A DNA stretch of 5,327 nt from Desulfobacteraceae bacterium (GCA_024225895.1 JAAEMC010000208.1:1-5327), one strand, 5' to 3'. Positions 1 to 5,327 are shown, numbered from the stretch's first letter. Notes: generated by a model not told the origin, from the sequence alone. Program-made: numbers and translations.

Positions 1-252
1 GCTACAAGGTGGGGCAATCTTCTCAAAGCCAAACATATGCCGGAAAATGAGCAGCCGCTGCAGGCCTCTGACTGTTACCGGTTTGTATTATCAAACCCTG
101 ATGTAGATGTCTGCCTCTGCGGCCCAAGAGACGACAGCCAGATGCACCAAGCTCTTTTTGCACTGGACTTAGGCCCGCTTATGGCGGATGAAATGCAACG
201 GGTTAAAAACATAGGAGATCATGTTTATCAGACTGCCAAAAGCTTTTTTTAA
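1..252 (+). CDS. Aldo/keto reductase, C-terminal part (5' end outside the window)
   Basis: Frame 1 is open from the first base to a TAA at 250-252 and gives 83 residues. Codons before the first ATG (position 37) continue the same protein (ATRWGNLLKAKH), so that ATG is internal and the gene starts to the left. The stretch SDCYRFVLSNPDVDVCLCGP (residues about 23-42 of the visible part), followed by an ALDLGPL...EM...IGDHV tail, is the typical C-terminal end of one group of NADPH-dependent aldo/keto reductases: the last barrel strand and helices near the cofactor site. These enzymes reduce carbonyl compounds in the cytosol. The substrate cannot be told, because the catalytic Asp/Tyr/Lys/His residues lie outside the window. 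A 53-base gap separates it from the next gene on the same strand, and no clear terminator lies between them, so they may be co-transcribed. Confidence 0.85.
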   Translation, partial: ATRWGNLLKAKHMPENEQPLQASDCYRFVLSNPDVDVCLCGPRDDSQMHQALFALDLGPLMADEMQRVKNIGDHVYQTAKSFF

Positions 253-305
253 AGGAAGTTATTAAAAATAACTTGTAGGACAAGCAATAATAGGTAAAGC
301 ATCGT

Positions 306-686
306 GTGATTCATTTAATCCTGGCAAACTGTGTCCTGGGGCTTCACCTGGTATTTATTCTTTTTGCCGTGTTGGGTGGGCTTCTTGTTTTTTATCGATC
401 CTGGATAAAATGGATTCATTTGCCAATGGCAGCTTGGGCAGCAGCCATTGAATTTACGGGTCTTATCTGTCCTTTAACCCCTTTGGAAAACCATTTTAAG
501 ATTCTTGCCGGCCAATCCGGGTATGAAGACGGCTTTATCCATCATTATCTGCTCAAGATCATCTACCCGGACGGTCTGACCCGTGAAATCCAGGTCGTAT
601 TAGGACTTGGTGTATTAATTTTTAATATCCTGATCTATACCATCTATTTCAAATCCCGGAAAAATCAGACATCTCCGATCAAGTAA
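306..686 (+). CDS. DUF2784 family small membrane protein
   Basis: This 126-residue protein starts at GTG 306; an AGG at 292-294 is a weak but usable ribosome site. It has three likely membrane segments, at about residues 4-28, 36-54 and 93-115. Between the second and third sits the family signature: TGLICPLTPLEN (51-62), then AGQSGYEDGFIHHYL (68-82) and a YPDGLTREIQ segment (87-96). The pattern and length match full-length DUF2784 proteins, which are inner-membrane proteins of unknown function, often found as single genes. The only upstream neighbour on this strand is the aldo/keto reductase, which suggests no specific role. The gene ends directly in an intrinsic terminator, so it is the last gene of its transcript. 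Family assignment is confident; no function is proposed. Confidence 0.85.
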   Translation: MIHLILANCVLGLHLVFILFAVLGGLLVFYRSWIKWIHLPMAAWAAAIEFTGLICPLTPLENHFKILAGQSGYEDGFIHHYLLKIIYPDGLTREIQVVLGLGVLIFNILIYTIYFKSRKNQTSPIK

Positions 687-704
687 CCCCAAATCTGGGG
701 TTTT
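685..704 (+). terminator. Intrinsic terminator of the DUF2784 gene
   Basis: AACCCCA (685-691) pairs perfectly with TGGGGTT (696-702) around a four-base AATC loop, and the T run is TTTT at 701-704. The hairpin begins on the last two bases of the TAA stop codon. The short U tract makes it moderate in strength, but its position at the gene end and before a long empty gap supports the call. Confidence 0.7.
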
Positions 705-925
705 GAAAAAACGAGAACAAGAAGCCTGAACCCAAAGATATCGGTTAACGATGGAGACTATTCTTGAAGTTTGAATACATTTGATTTTCTTCAGGACTTC
801 AATAAATCCTGACAGGTTCATTAATTACAACTTCAGAGCCTTATTCACTCTGCCTTTAAGTATCCTTTGACGATAAATCCCTATCCATGTTGTCATTAAA
901 ATTTGAAAAAATATGCGTTGTGGTC
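705..925. other. Intergenic stretch without a recognised gene
   Basis: Between the DUF2784 terminator and the azlC promoter I see no gene. A minus-strand open frame running from 821 down into the DUF2784 gene and a 23-codon minus-strand frame at 896-825 have no convincing start site or family likeness. The stretch is AT-rich and has no repeats or strong hairpins that I can see. Confidence 0.5.
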
Positions 926-953
926 TTGACTAAATTTTAGTAGTTACTACAAT
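926..953 (+). promoter_or_regulatory. Sigma-70-type promoter of the azlCD operon
   Basis: TTGACT (926-931) and TACAAT (948-953) are separated by 16 bases, close to the sigma-70 consensus. Transcription would start near 960 and give a leader of about 55 bases before the azlC start at 1016. It is the best promoter-like pair in the gap and lies immediately upstream of the first operon gene. Dyads overlap both the spacer and the -10 box, as expected of a repressible promoter. Confidence 0.65.
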
Positions 954-962
954 AGTCACTAT
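929..962. promoter_or_regulatory. Candidate operator: three adjacent perfect dyads over the azlC promoter
   Basis: Three perfect inverted repeats, each with a single central base, stand side by side: ACTAAATTTTAGT (929-941), GTAGTTACTAC (940-950) and ATAGTCACTAT (952-962). The last two share the core TAGTNACTA, at 941-949 and 953-961, repeated at 12 bp, a little over one helical turn. The cluster covers the promoter spacer, the -10 box and the likely start point, so a protein bound here should block RNA polymerase. The operon's own TrmB-family regulator is the obvious candidate ligand. That link is inferred from position and not shown by the sequence. Confidence 0.55.
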
Positions 963-1015
963 GAGTTTTTAACAAAATTTTAACCAATATTGTTTAGTAT
1001 AAGGATTCAGAAACG

Positions 1016-1717
1016 ATGGCAAACAACGATATTAAAGAGGCATTGAAGGTGGGATTCCCCCTTTTTATCGGCTATGTTCCACCCGCCATAGCCTTTGGGA
1101 TTTTGGCAAAAAGCTGCGAAATTTCACTTTTAGAAAGTTTTATGTTCTCGGCCGTTGTATTTGCCGGTGCCAGCCAGTTTATCGCTTTAAACCTTTTAAT
1201 GACAGGCATGGGACCGGGTGGCATTATATTAACCACATTGCTGGTCAATTTCAGACATTTTTTGATGAGTACATATTTATCCACCAGAATCGGGAAAATG
1301 GCCAAACGATATATATTTCTGCTTGCCTTTGGAGTTACAGATGAAGTGTTCAGTGTGCTTTCATTTACAAAGAGAAAGCTAACCAAAACCTTTGTTTTTA
1401 TACTTCAATTATCTGCCTATACCGGTTGGGTAAGCGGAACTGTAGCAGGCTATATCATGGGAGGATTCCTGCCGGAAATCTTGACAAAAAGCATGGGAGT
1501 GGCCCTATATGCACTTCTTCTTGCTATTTTACTGCCGGAACTCAAAACGTCGGCAAAAGCCATATGTCTGACCATCGCATCCGGTGCTTTAAACACAATT
1601 TTAATTAAGCTGGATATGCTTCCGGACGGGTGGAATATTATTGCCTGCATTCTCGTGATAGCATTTATAGGATCATTTTTTATGTTTCAAGAACAAGGAG
1701 AAAAGGCATATGGATAA
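1016..1717 (+). CDS. azlC: AzlC family branched-chain amino acid exporter, large subunit
   Basis: This 233-residue, very hydrophobic protein is the usual AzlC/YgaZ size. Together with AzlD (YgaH in E. coli) it forms an inner-membrane exporter of branched-chain amino acids and analogues. Family marks are the N-terminal GFPLFIGYVPPAIAFGILA (13-31), FAGASQF (49-55), the LLVNFRHFLMS segment (75-85), FGVTDEVFSV (105-114) and several further hydrophobic segments to about residue 222. The start is ATG 1016, with AAGGA at 1001-1005. It is the first gene of the operon, downstream of a sigma-70-like promoter overlapped by dyads. The last 8 bases overlap the azlD start, which suggests translational coupling and 1:1 synthesis of the two subunits. 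The family is clear; the exported substrate is inferred from characterised relatives, and other AzlCD pairs may handle different amino acids. Confidence 0.92.
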   Translation: MANNDIKEALKVGFPLFIGYVPPAIAFGILAKSCEISLLESFMFSAVVFAGASQFIALNLLMTGMGPGGIILTTLLVNFRHFLMSTYLSTRIGKMAKRYIFLLAFGVTDEVFSVLSFTKRKLTKTFVFILQLSAYTGWVSGTVAGYIMGGFLPEILTKSMGVALYALLLAILLPELKTSAKAICLTIASGALNTILIKLDMLPDGWNIIACILVIAFIGSFFMFQEQGEKAYG

Positions 1718-2018
1718 TTTAATCCCATTAATATTGGGCATGGCAGCAGTCACCTATGGCCCCAGGCTTGTGCCATTCTTTTTAGTCGGCGGCAATGAAT
1801 TATCCCAAAGAGCAGATACTTTTTTAAAATGTATTCCGATTGCAACCATTGGTGCTTTAATTATCCCGGATGTTTTTAATGCGGTTCCGGATGCACCTCT
1901 GGCCGTGGTTTTCGGGATGGGATTTACGCTTGTTTACGGTTTTTGGAGAGGCGGTATCATAATTCCGGTGCTGGGTTCAGTGGCAACAACCTATCTTGTA
2001 TTGCTGGTAACCGTATAA
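1710..2018 (+). CDS. azlD: AzlD family branched-chain amino acid exporter, small subunit
   Basis: This 102-residue membrane protein has three to four hydrophobic segments. It carries the AzlD signature TYGPRLVPFF (15-24), close to the family's T-Y-x-P-R pattern, and a CIPIATIGALIIPDVF segment (41-56) resembling the conserved proline-alanine region. AzlD is the small obligate partner of AzlC in the amino acid exporter (YgaH in E. coli). The start ATG at 1710 overlaps the last codons of azlC; its AAGGAG (1695-1700) lies inside azlC at a spacing of 9 bases, so the start is well supported. The stop at 2016-2018 overlaps the ribosome site of the following regulator gene, which places all three genes on one message. 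Confidence 0.9.
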   Translation: MDNLIPLILGMAAVTYGPRLVPFFLVGGNELSQRADTFLKCIPIATIGALIIPDVFNAVPDAPLAVVFGMGFTLVYGFWRGGIIIPVLGSVATTYLVLLVTV

Positions 2019-2028
2019 AGGAGCAGGC

Positions 2029-2871
2029 ATGGACCAGGCATTGCTAATATTGAATGATATGAAAACACTGGGATTTTCAGAGTATGAATGCAAAGCATAT
2101 CTGACGCTTTTAGAAGATTATCCTCTAAATGGATATGCACTAAGCAAAAATTCAGGTATCCCGCGCTCAAGAATCTATGAAGTTTTAAAAAATCTGATCA
2201 CCAAACAAATGGTGTTTGAACAGGCCCAAGAAAAAAACAAACTCTATTACCCCATGGAGCCGGATATATTTATTAAAAAACTAAAAGAAAATTACGAAAC
2301 GGTCTTTTCCAATATTTCTCAACATACAGGCAAGTTATACAAAGAAAAAAAGATAGATGATAAACTGGTGGTAATCAAGGGCAGGCAGAACATTATCAGC
2401 TTTTTGAACCTGTTGATAAAAGGGGCGCAAAAACGAATTGCCATGTCCATCTGGGATAAAGAGATAAATGAATTGATGCCTGAATTGGATAAAGCCCTTG
2501 AAAGAGGCGTGATGCTTAGAGGCATCTATTTTGGAGAATCAATGCCCTATGATACACTGGTGCCTCACCGAAGAATCAAGCGGTATATGGCAGAGAAAAA
2601 ACAGCGATATGTTTCAATTATTATTGATGGTGTCCATGCCATATCCGGTGTCGTGTCCAAGGCAGAAGAAAGCAAAGTGACCTGGACAAAAGATGAAGGT
2701 TTTATTGAAATCAGTGAGGACTATATTGCCCATGACCTGATTGTCAATCTGTATTCGGCCTCACTTGATGAAGAAGCATATCGAGCATTTGAAGCATTCG
2801 CAGACAGTGTCCACAATCAATATTTTCATTATTCTGATGAAGCATATAACACCTATCGAAAATTGAGATGA
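2029..2871 (+). CDS. TrmB-family transcriptional regulator
   Basis: This 280-residue cytosolic DNA-binding protein begins with a TrmB-type winged helix: LGFSEYECKAYLTLL (14-28), then the helix-turn-helix region NGYALSKNSGIPRSRIYEVL (34-53) with the recognition helix at about 44-58, and a wing near 61-75. A charged linker (about 82-112) leads to a C-terminal TrmB effector-binding domain (about 113-265). The TrmB family is best known in archaea as sugar-responsive regulators, but many bacterial members have unknown ligands. An excellent AAAGGAG (2017-2023) lies 5 bases before the ATG and overlaps the azlD stop; the gap between the two genes is 10 bases. Being inside the azlCD operon suggests that it senses an exported amino acid or related metabolite and acts on the dyads at 929-962. 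Both the ligand and the operator are inferences. Confidence 0.85.
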   Translation: MDQALLILNDMKTLGFSEYECKAYLTLLEDYPLNGYALSKNSGIPRSRIYEVLKNLITKQMVFEQAQEKNKLYYPMEPDIFIKKLKENYETVFSNISQHTGKLYKEKKIDDKLVVIKGRQNIISFLNLLIKGAQKRIAMSIWDKEINELMPELDKALERGVMLRGIYFGESMPYDTLVPHRRIKRYMAEKKQRYVSIIIDGVHAISGVVSKAEESKVTWTKDEGFIEISEDYIAHDLIVNLYSASLDEEAYRAFEAFADSVHNQYFHYSDEAYNTYRKLR

Positions 2872-3335
2872 TGCAAAAAAACAATTGCTATTGCCAGAGC
2901 AACAAACCATTTCAGTCTTGCTGCAAACCATTTCTATCCGGGGCGTCAAAACCCGGTACACCGGAACAATTAATGAGGTCCAGATTTTCAGCATTTTGTA
3001 CCAAAAATATTGATTATCTGATTGCAACCCACCATCCATCCAAGCGGCAGACAAATGAGAGAGGCACTCTTTTACAGACAATAAAGGATACCCAATGGCT
3101 GGGATTAAAAATAATAACTGCTCAAAAGCCAAACACAGATCAAGGCCATGTTGAGTTTGCCGCGTTCTATAAGGCCGGTGATATTGGCCAGCTCCATGAA
3201 AAGTCACGCTTTATCCTTGAAAAGCATCAATGGTACTATCTGGATGGAGAAATACTTGAACCCGTAAAAATCAGGCGTAATGAGCCCTGTTGGTGCGGCA
3301 GTCTAAAAAAGTTTAAAAAATGCCATGGAAAATGA
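2868..3335 (+). CDS. ychJ: YchJ-type protein with N- and C-terminal SEC-C zinc motifs
   Basis: This 155-residue protein is close to E. coli YchJ in length. It has an N-terminal SEC-C motif (C7, C9, C18, C19; CYCQSNKPFQSCC), a middle NTF2-like YchJ domain with LMRSRFSAF (35-43), VEFAAFY (95-101) and LHEKSRF (109-115), and a C-terminal SEC-C motif RNEPCWCGSLKKFKKCHG (137-154; C141, C143, C152, H153). SEC-C motifs bind one zinc each, as in the tail of SecA. The cellular role of YchJ proteins is not established. The ATG at 2868 overlaps the regulator's TGA as ATGA, so it is likely translated by re-initiation; no strong ribosome site is visible, and ATG 2871 is an equally possible start. It is the last gene of the operon. 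A functional link with amino acid export is possible but may be only positional. Confidence 0.88.
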   Translation: MMQKNNCYCQSNKPFQSCCKPFLSGASKPGTPEQLMRSRFSAFCTKNIDYLIATHHPSKRQTNERGTLLQTIKDTQWLGLKIITAQKPNTDQGHVEFAAFYKAGDIGQLHEKSRFILEKHQWYYLDGEILEPVKIRRNEPCWCGSLKKFKKCHGK

Positions 3336-3341
3336 GAGCGT

Positions 3342-3364
3342 TTGGGGTCAAAATCTGACCCCAA
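3342..3364. terminator. Perfect inverted repeat in the convergent gap, probable bidirectional terminator or REP-like element
   Basis: TTGGGGTCA (3342-3350) and TGACCCCAA (3356-3364) pair perfectly around the loop AAATC. It fills most of the 34 bases between the stop codons of the ychJ-type gene and rsgA, a usual place for a shared terminator. Neither side is followed directly by a T run: the plus strand continues TCACACTATT and the minus strand AAACGCTC. Canonical intrinsic termination is therefore not assured. The GGGGTCA...TGACCCC core resembles dispersed palindromes seen in many proteobacterial genomes, so a REP-like repeat is an alternative. Confidence 0.5.
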
Positions 3365-3369
3365 TCACA

Positions 3370-4488
3370 CTATTGATTTCTTCTCTTTTTCATGGCTTTC
3401 AGTTTCAAAGACACCTCTTTCCAACGTTCCTTTTCCACTCGATCTGCACTCTTGTGCTGCCGTTGGGACAGATACATCAGTTCCCGTTTCATTTTGTGAT
3501 AGCTATCCAGTCTATCCAGCCTGATTTCTCCGTTTTTTACCCCAAAAAGCACCTGGCAGTCCGGTTCATTGGTATGGCTGCAGTCTGAAAAACGGCATGC
3601 CCTGGCCAAATTTTCGATCTCTGGGAAAGCGTTCTCGATACCCCCTTCGTCATCCCAGAAAGCGATTTCCCGAATACCGGGATTGTCAATCACCATTCCG
3701 CCCTGGGGCATCATGATCAGGTCCCGATTGCTGGTGGTGTGTTTCCCTTTTCCCACACTTTGGCTCACCGAATCGGTGATCTGCACATCCTTTCCAAAGA
3801 GCCGGTTCACCAGGGTTGATTTACCCACACCCGAAGACCCGACCATGGCAATGGTCCGGCCTGGGGAAAAATATCTTTCCAATGACGCTATCCCCGTACA
3901 ATCCTTAGCCGATATCAAATGCACGGGAACGCCAAAGGCCACCGTCTGAGCTTCACCTGCGGGATGTTCCGGATCCGGATGAAGGTCTGCCTTAGTCAGA
4001 ATAATGGCAGGATTCAAGCCACAATTATATACCAGAGTCAGGTACCGTTCTATGCGGCGTATATTAAAATCTCGATCCAGGCCGCAAACAATAAATACAG
4101 TGTCAAGATTCGCCGCGATCACCTGGGCTTTTGTTGGCTGCACATCCTGTTTCCCGCGGGTCCCGGCAGCTCCCCTGGACAATGCATTTTTCCGCGGTAA
4201 TACCGAAGAAATGACGCTGTCATTCATAAGGACCCAATCCCCTGTGACTGGATACAGGCCATCCTTTTGGTGATTGAGTCTTCCAGCCACAGTAGCGAGT
4301 TTTTCTCTTATGCCCTGGCTAACAAGAAAGCTATTTTTTCTCACCCCGATCACTCTGGCTGGGAAAAAGTTATCTTTGGATATATTTTCCAGGTGCATCT
4401 GGAAATGTGAATCCCATCCCATTTTCAAAAGTGGTTGGGAAATGTCATCTGTATTTCTTTTATTTGATTGTTTTTTTGTGATCATCAT
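3370..4488 (-). CDS. rsgA: RsgA, circularly permuted GTPase of 30S ribosome assembly
   Basis: This 372-residue protein shows the full RsgA layout: a 40-residue N-terminal extension with MGWDSHF (23-29), an OB-fold (about 41-115) that contacts 16S rRNA, and a permuted GTPase domain with motifs in the order G4 LTKAD (164-168), G5 SAK (193-195), G1 GSSGVGKST (217-225), G2 around T251-T252 and G3 DNPG (268-271). A zinc-binding region follows, with C298, C303, H305 and C311. RsgA checks late maturation of the 30S subunit and its GTPase is stimulated by the ribosome. G3 has Asn where DTPG is usual, which may be a lineage variant. A basic C-terminal tail ends in KKRR. The gene is monocistronic here and convergent with the azl operon. 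ATG 4488 and ATG 4485 are adjacent alternatives. The base composition looks more GC-rich than that of the azl operon. Confidence 0.95.
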   Translation of the reverse strand: MMITKKQSNKRNTDDISQPLLKMGWDSHFQMHLENISKDNFFPARVIGVRKNSFLVSQGIREKLATVAGRLNHQKDGLYPVTGDWVLMNDSVISSVLPRKNALSRGAAGTRGKQDVQPTKAQVIAANLDTVFIVCGLDRDFNIRRIERYLTLVYNCGLNPAIILTKADLHPDPEHPAGEAQTVAFGVPVHLISAKDCTGIASLERYFSPGRTIAMVGSSGVGKSTLVNRLFGKDVQITDSVSQSVGKGKHTTSNRDLIMMPQGGMVIDNPGIREIAFWDDEGGIENAFPEIENLARACRFSDCSHTNEPDCQVLFGVKNGEIRLDRLDSYHKMKRELMYLSQRQHKSADRVEKERWKEVSLKLKAMKKRRNQ

Positions 4489-4492
4489 TAAT

Positions 4493-4496
4493 CTCC
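4493..4496 (-). promoter_or_regulatory. Ribosome binding site of rsgA
   Basis: On the minus strand GGAG is followed by ATTA and then two consecutive ATG codons. The spacing is 4 bases to the first ATG (4488) and 7 to the second (4485). The second is closer to the ideal spacing, so the protein may begin one residue later than the longest reading. Confidence 0.6.
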
Positions 4497-4530
4497 GTCG
4501 ATTTTTTCCATTTTTCCAGCATTTGATTCA

Positions 4531-4575
4531 GGTGCGAAACTCAGTACCTACGCACCGGCTTTGCTGGTGATTTTT
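4531..4575. repeat. Two mutually exclusive hairpins upstream of rsgA, one terminator-like on the plus strand
   Basis: GGTGCG (4531-4536) pairs with CGCACC (4551-4556) across a 14-base loop. CACCGGC (4553-4559) pairs with GCTGGTG (4563-4569), with one G-T wobble, around TTT. On the plus strand the second hairpin is followed by ATTTTT (4570-4575), which is terminator-like. The two stems share 4553-4556, so only one can form at a time. Read on the minus strand, the element would lie in the 5' leader of rsgA. It could be a plus-strand terminator, a leader structure of rsgA, or a dispersed REP-type palindrome; the sequence alone does not decide. Confidence 0.5.
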
Positions 4576-4764
4576 ATTAATACGCATATTTGGACGCAGG
4601 AATATTGCTTTAAAAAGGAACAACACGGCAGTCAAATTACAGATGGGTTCTACTCCGGAACGTCCGGAAGCATCTGATCTGTTTTGATTGGAACGACTGA
4701 TTTTGTTCGAGGCAAAACTAGAATCAATCCACCGTTGATAGGTTGTCCCTTTTACCGGCAATGA
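4576..4764. other. Region upstream of rsgA without a recognised gene, containing a hairpin element
   Basis: No gene is recognisable here. CAGATG (4640-4645) and CATCTG (4671-4676) form an outer stem, and TCCGGA (4654-4659) with TCCGGA (4663-4668) forms an inner stem with an ACG loop, so 4640-4676 can fold into one interrupted hairpin. On the minus strand TTGACT (4635-4630) and TAAAGC (4612-4607), with a 17-base spacer, form a weak promoter candidate for rsgA; the -10 box is poor. A minus-strand open frame at 4773-4528 has no ribosome site and no family likeness. Confidence 0.4.
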
Positions 4765-4793
4765 TTGACACAATCTCTAATGATCTCTTATAC
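4765..4793 (+). promoter_or_regulatory. Near-consensus sigma-70 promoter facing the degraded region
   Basis: A perfect -35 box TTGACA (4765-4770) is followed after 17 bases by TTATAC (4788-4793), or after 18 bases by TATACA (4789-4794). It is the strongest promoter match in the window. Transcription would run rightward from about 4800 into the short open segments at 4814-5308. No intact gene follows, so it may be the surviving promoter of a decayed gene or drive an untranslated RNA. Confidence 0.5.
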
Positions 4794-4813
4794 AAAAAAA
4801 CTCCTTATTTAAA

Positions 4814-5308
4814 ATGTGTGGATTAAATACCATAAACCATCAAATTCAGTCAAGGTTTCAGGCATTTGATTCTGCCCAAAAAACAAAAAGGCGCTGGTCA
4901 TGACCATAAGGGCTCAATGGATGGAGCAAGGATTTAGAAAATTTGATGAAATCAATGAAATGGATCTATCTTTCCCCCAAAAAAATGATTGAATGACCCA
5001 ATGGAAAGTTGAATTTGCCACCAAGGTGAATGCAAAATTTATCAGGGAACTCATATCCAATGATAGATTTAAAGAAAGATTCCTTGCAAATTTAAAAACC
5101 GCCCAAGCTTATTGAAAAGATCTCCAACCTTCCAGTGGATAATATTCAGATCATCAAAAACCCCATTGATCATTTTGATATTTACACGGGAGAGAATTTT
5201 GAAAAAAGTGTGAATGAGCAAATCAAATTCTTTAAGCAGCAGTTAATGCAGCCAAAACAACATTTGATTGATGGTGAATCAGGGAAACGCTTTGACTTTG
5301 ATTCCTAA
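4814..5308 (+). pseudogene. Remnant of an unrecognised protein gene, interrupted by stops and a frameshift
   Basis: Several plus-strand segments have protein-like composition but no single frame spans them. Frame 2 at 4814-4903 gives 29 residues from MCGLNTINHQIQ. Frame 1 at 4900-4992 gives 30 residues (MTIRAQWMEQGFRKF...), ending in TGA directly followed by ATG 4993. Frame 1 at 4993-5115 gives 40 residues (MTQWKVEFATKVNAKFIREL...). Frame 2, open from 5096 to a TAA at 5306-5308, gives KLIEKISNLPVDNIQIIKNP and ends in GKRFDFDS. The third and fourth segments join smoothly if one base is removed near 5101-5107 (the GCCCAAG run), giving about 104 residues. The TGA at 4990-4992 would be a second lesion. 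I do not recognise the family. It could instead be a pair of tiny coupled genes or contain a sequencing error. Confidence 0.4.
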
Positions 5309-5327
5309 AAAGTATAAATTAAATGTA

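Noticed and set aside
237..250. AAAAGCTTTTTTT at the end of the aldo/keto reductase gene as a terminator
   Set aside because: The self-pairing is A/T only with no loop-stabilising GC stem, so an intrinsic terminator is not supported.
615..821. Minus-strand open frame overlapping the end of the DUF2784 gene
   Set aside because: It crosses the terminator hairpin and the well-supported plus-strand gene, and shows no recognisable domain.
825..896. Minus-strand frame of 23 codons in the gap before azlC
   Set aside because: Too short, with no ribosome site and no visible link to any neighbour; chance open frames of this size are common in AT-rich DNA.
3569..4570. Several plus-strand open frames opposite rsgA
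   Set aside because: They are antisense shadows of a complete RsgA with all motifs present.
4644..4659. GGGTTCTACTCC resembles the T arm of a tRNA
   Set aside because: The arms flanking the loop do not pair as a 5-bp T stem, and no acceptor, D or anticodon arm can be found around it.
4528..4773. Minus-strand open frame of 81 codons upstream of rsgA
   Set aside because: No ribosome site, a stop shortly before the start, low-complexity Ser/Arg/Asn-rich text with no family likeness, and it runs through the two hairpin elements.
4519..4872. GCATTTGATTC occurs at 4519-4529 and 4862-4872
   Set aside because: Only 11 bases, AT-rich and without shared flanks, so it is probably chance and not a pair of element ends.
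5091..5097. T TTA AAA heptamer in the phase of frame 1, a possible -1 slippery site
   Set aside because: A -1 slip leads into frame 3, which ends at 5213 and does not look protein-like; the plausible continuation is frame 2, which needs the opposite shift. A simple one-base lesion fits better.

Overview
The window reads as a stretch of chromosome from an AT-leaning Gram-negative bacterium. The aldo/keto reductase tail, the DUF2784 protein, the YchJ-type protein and the RsgA variant all look like those of sulfate-reducing Desulfobacterota (Desulfobacteraceae-like). That placement is inferred from protein style only; there is no rRNA or other phylogenetic marker here.

Layout. Positions 1-252 are the 3' end of an aldo/keto reductase gene that enters from the left. 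At 306-686 lies a small membrane protein of the DUF2784 family, closed by a compact intrinsic terminator that begins inside its stop codon. About 330 bases without a gene follow. Their right-hand end carries a good sigma-70-type promoter overlapped by a cluster of short perfect dyads, which look like an operator. This promoter appears to drive a tight four-gene operon at 1016-3335: azlC and azlD (the two subunits of a branched-chain amino acid exporter), a TrmB-family transcriptional regulator, and a YchJ-type protein with two SEC-C zinc motifs. The genes overlap or are spaced by 10 bases or less. A convergent gene at 3370-4488 on the minus strand encodes RsgA, the circularly permuted GTPase of 30S ribosome assembly. 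Only 34 bases separate the convergent stop codons, and they are nearly filled by a perfect 9-bp inverted repeat.

The right-hand end, about 4489-5327, has no intact gene that I recognise. It holds two mutually exclusive hairpins upstream of rsgA, another hairpin element, a near-consensus plus-strand promoter, and a plus-strand run of short open segments that look like a decayed or frameshifted protein gene ending at 5308.

How the genes work together. The most coherent unit is azlC-azlD-TrmB, an amino acid efflux pair with its own regulator. In the classical Bacillus case the azl regulator is of the Lrp type (AzlB); here a TrmB-type protein takes that place. The dyads over the promoter are its natural candidate binding site, which would make the operon autoregulated. 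I see no CRISPR array, intact mobile element, tRNA or rRNA, and no clearly new multi-gene system. The operator/regulator pairing and the degraded right end are the parts most worth following.
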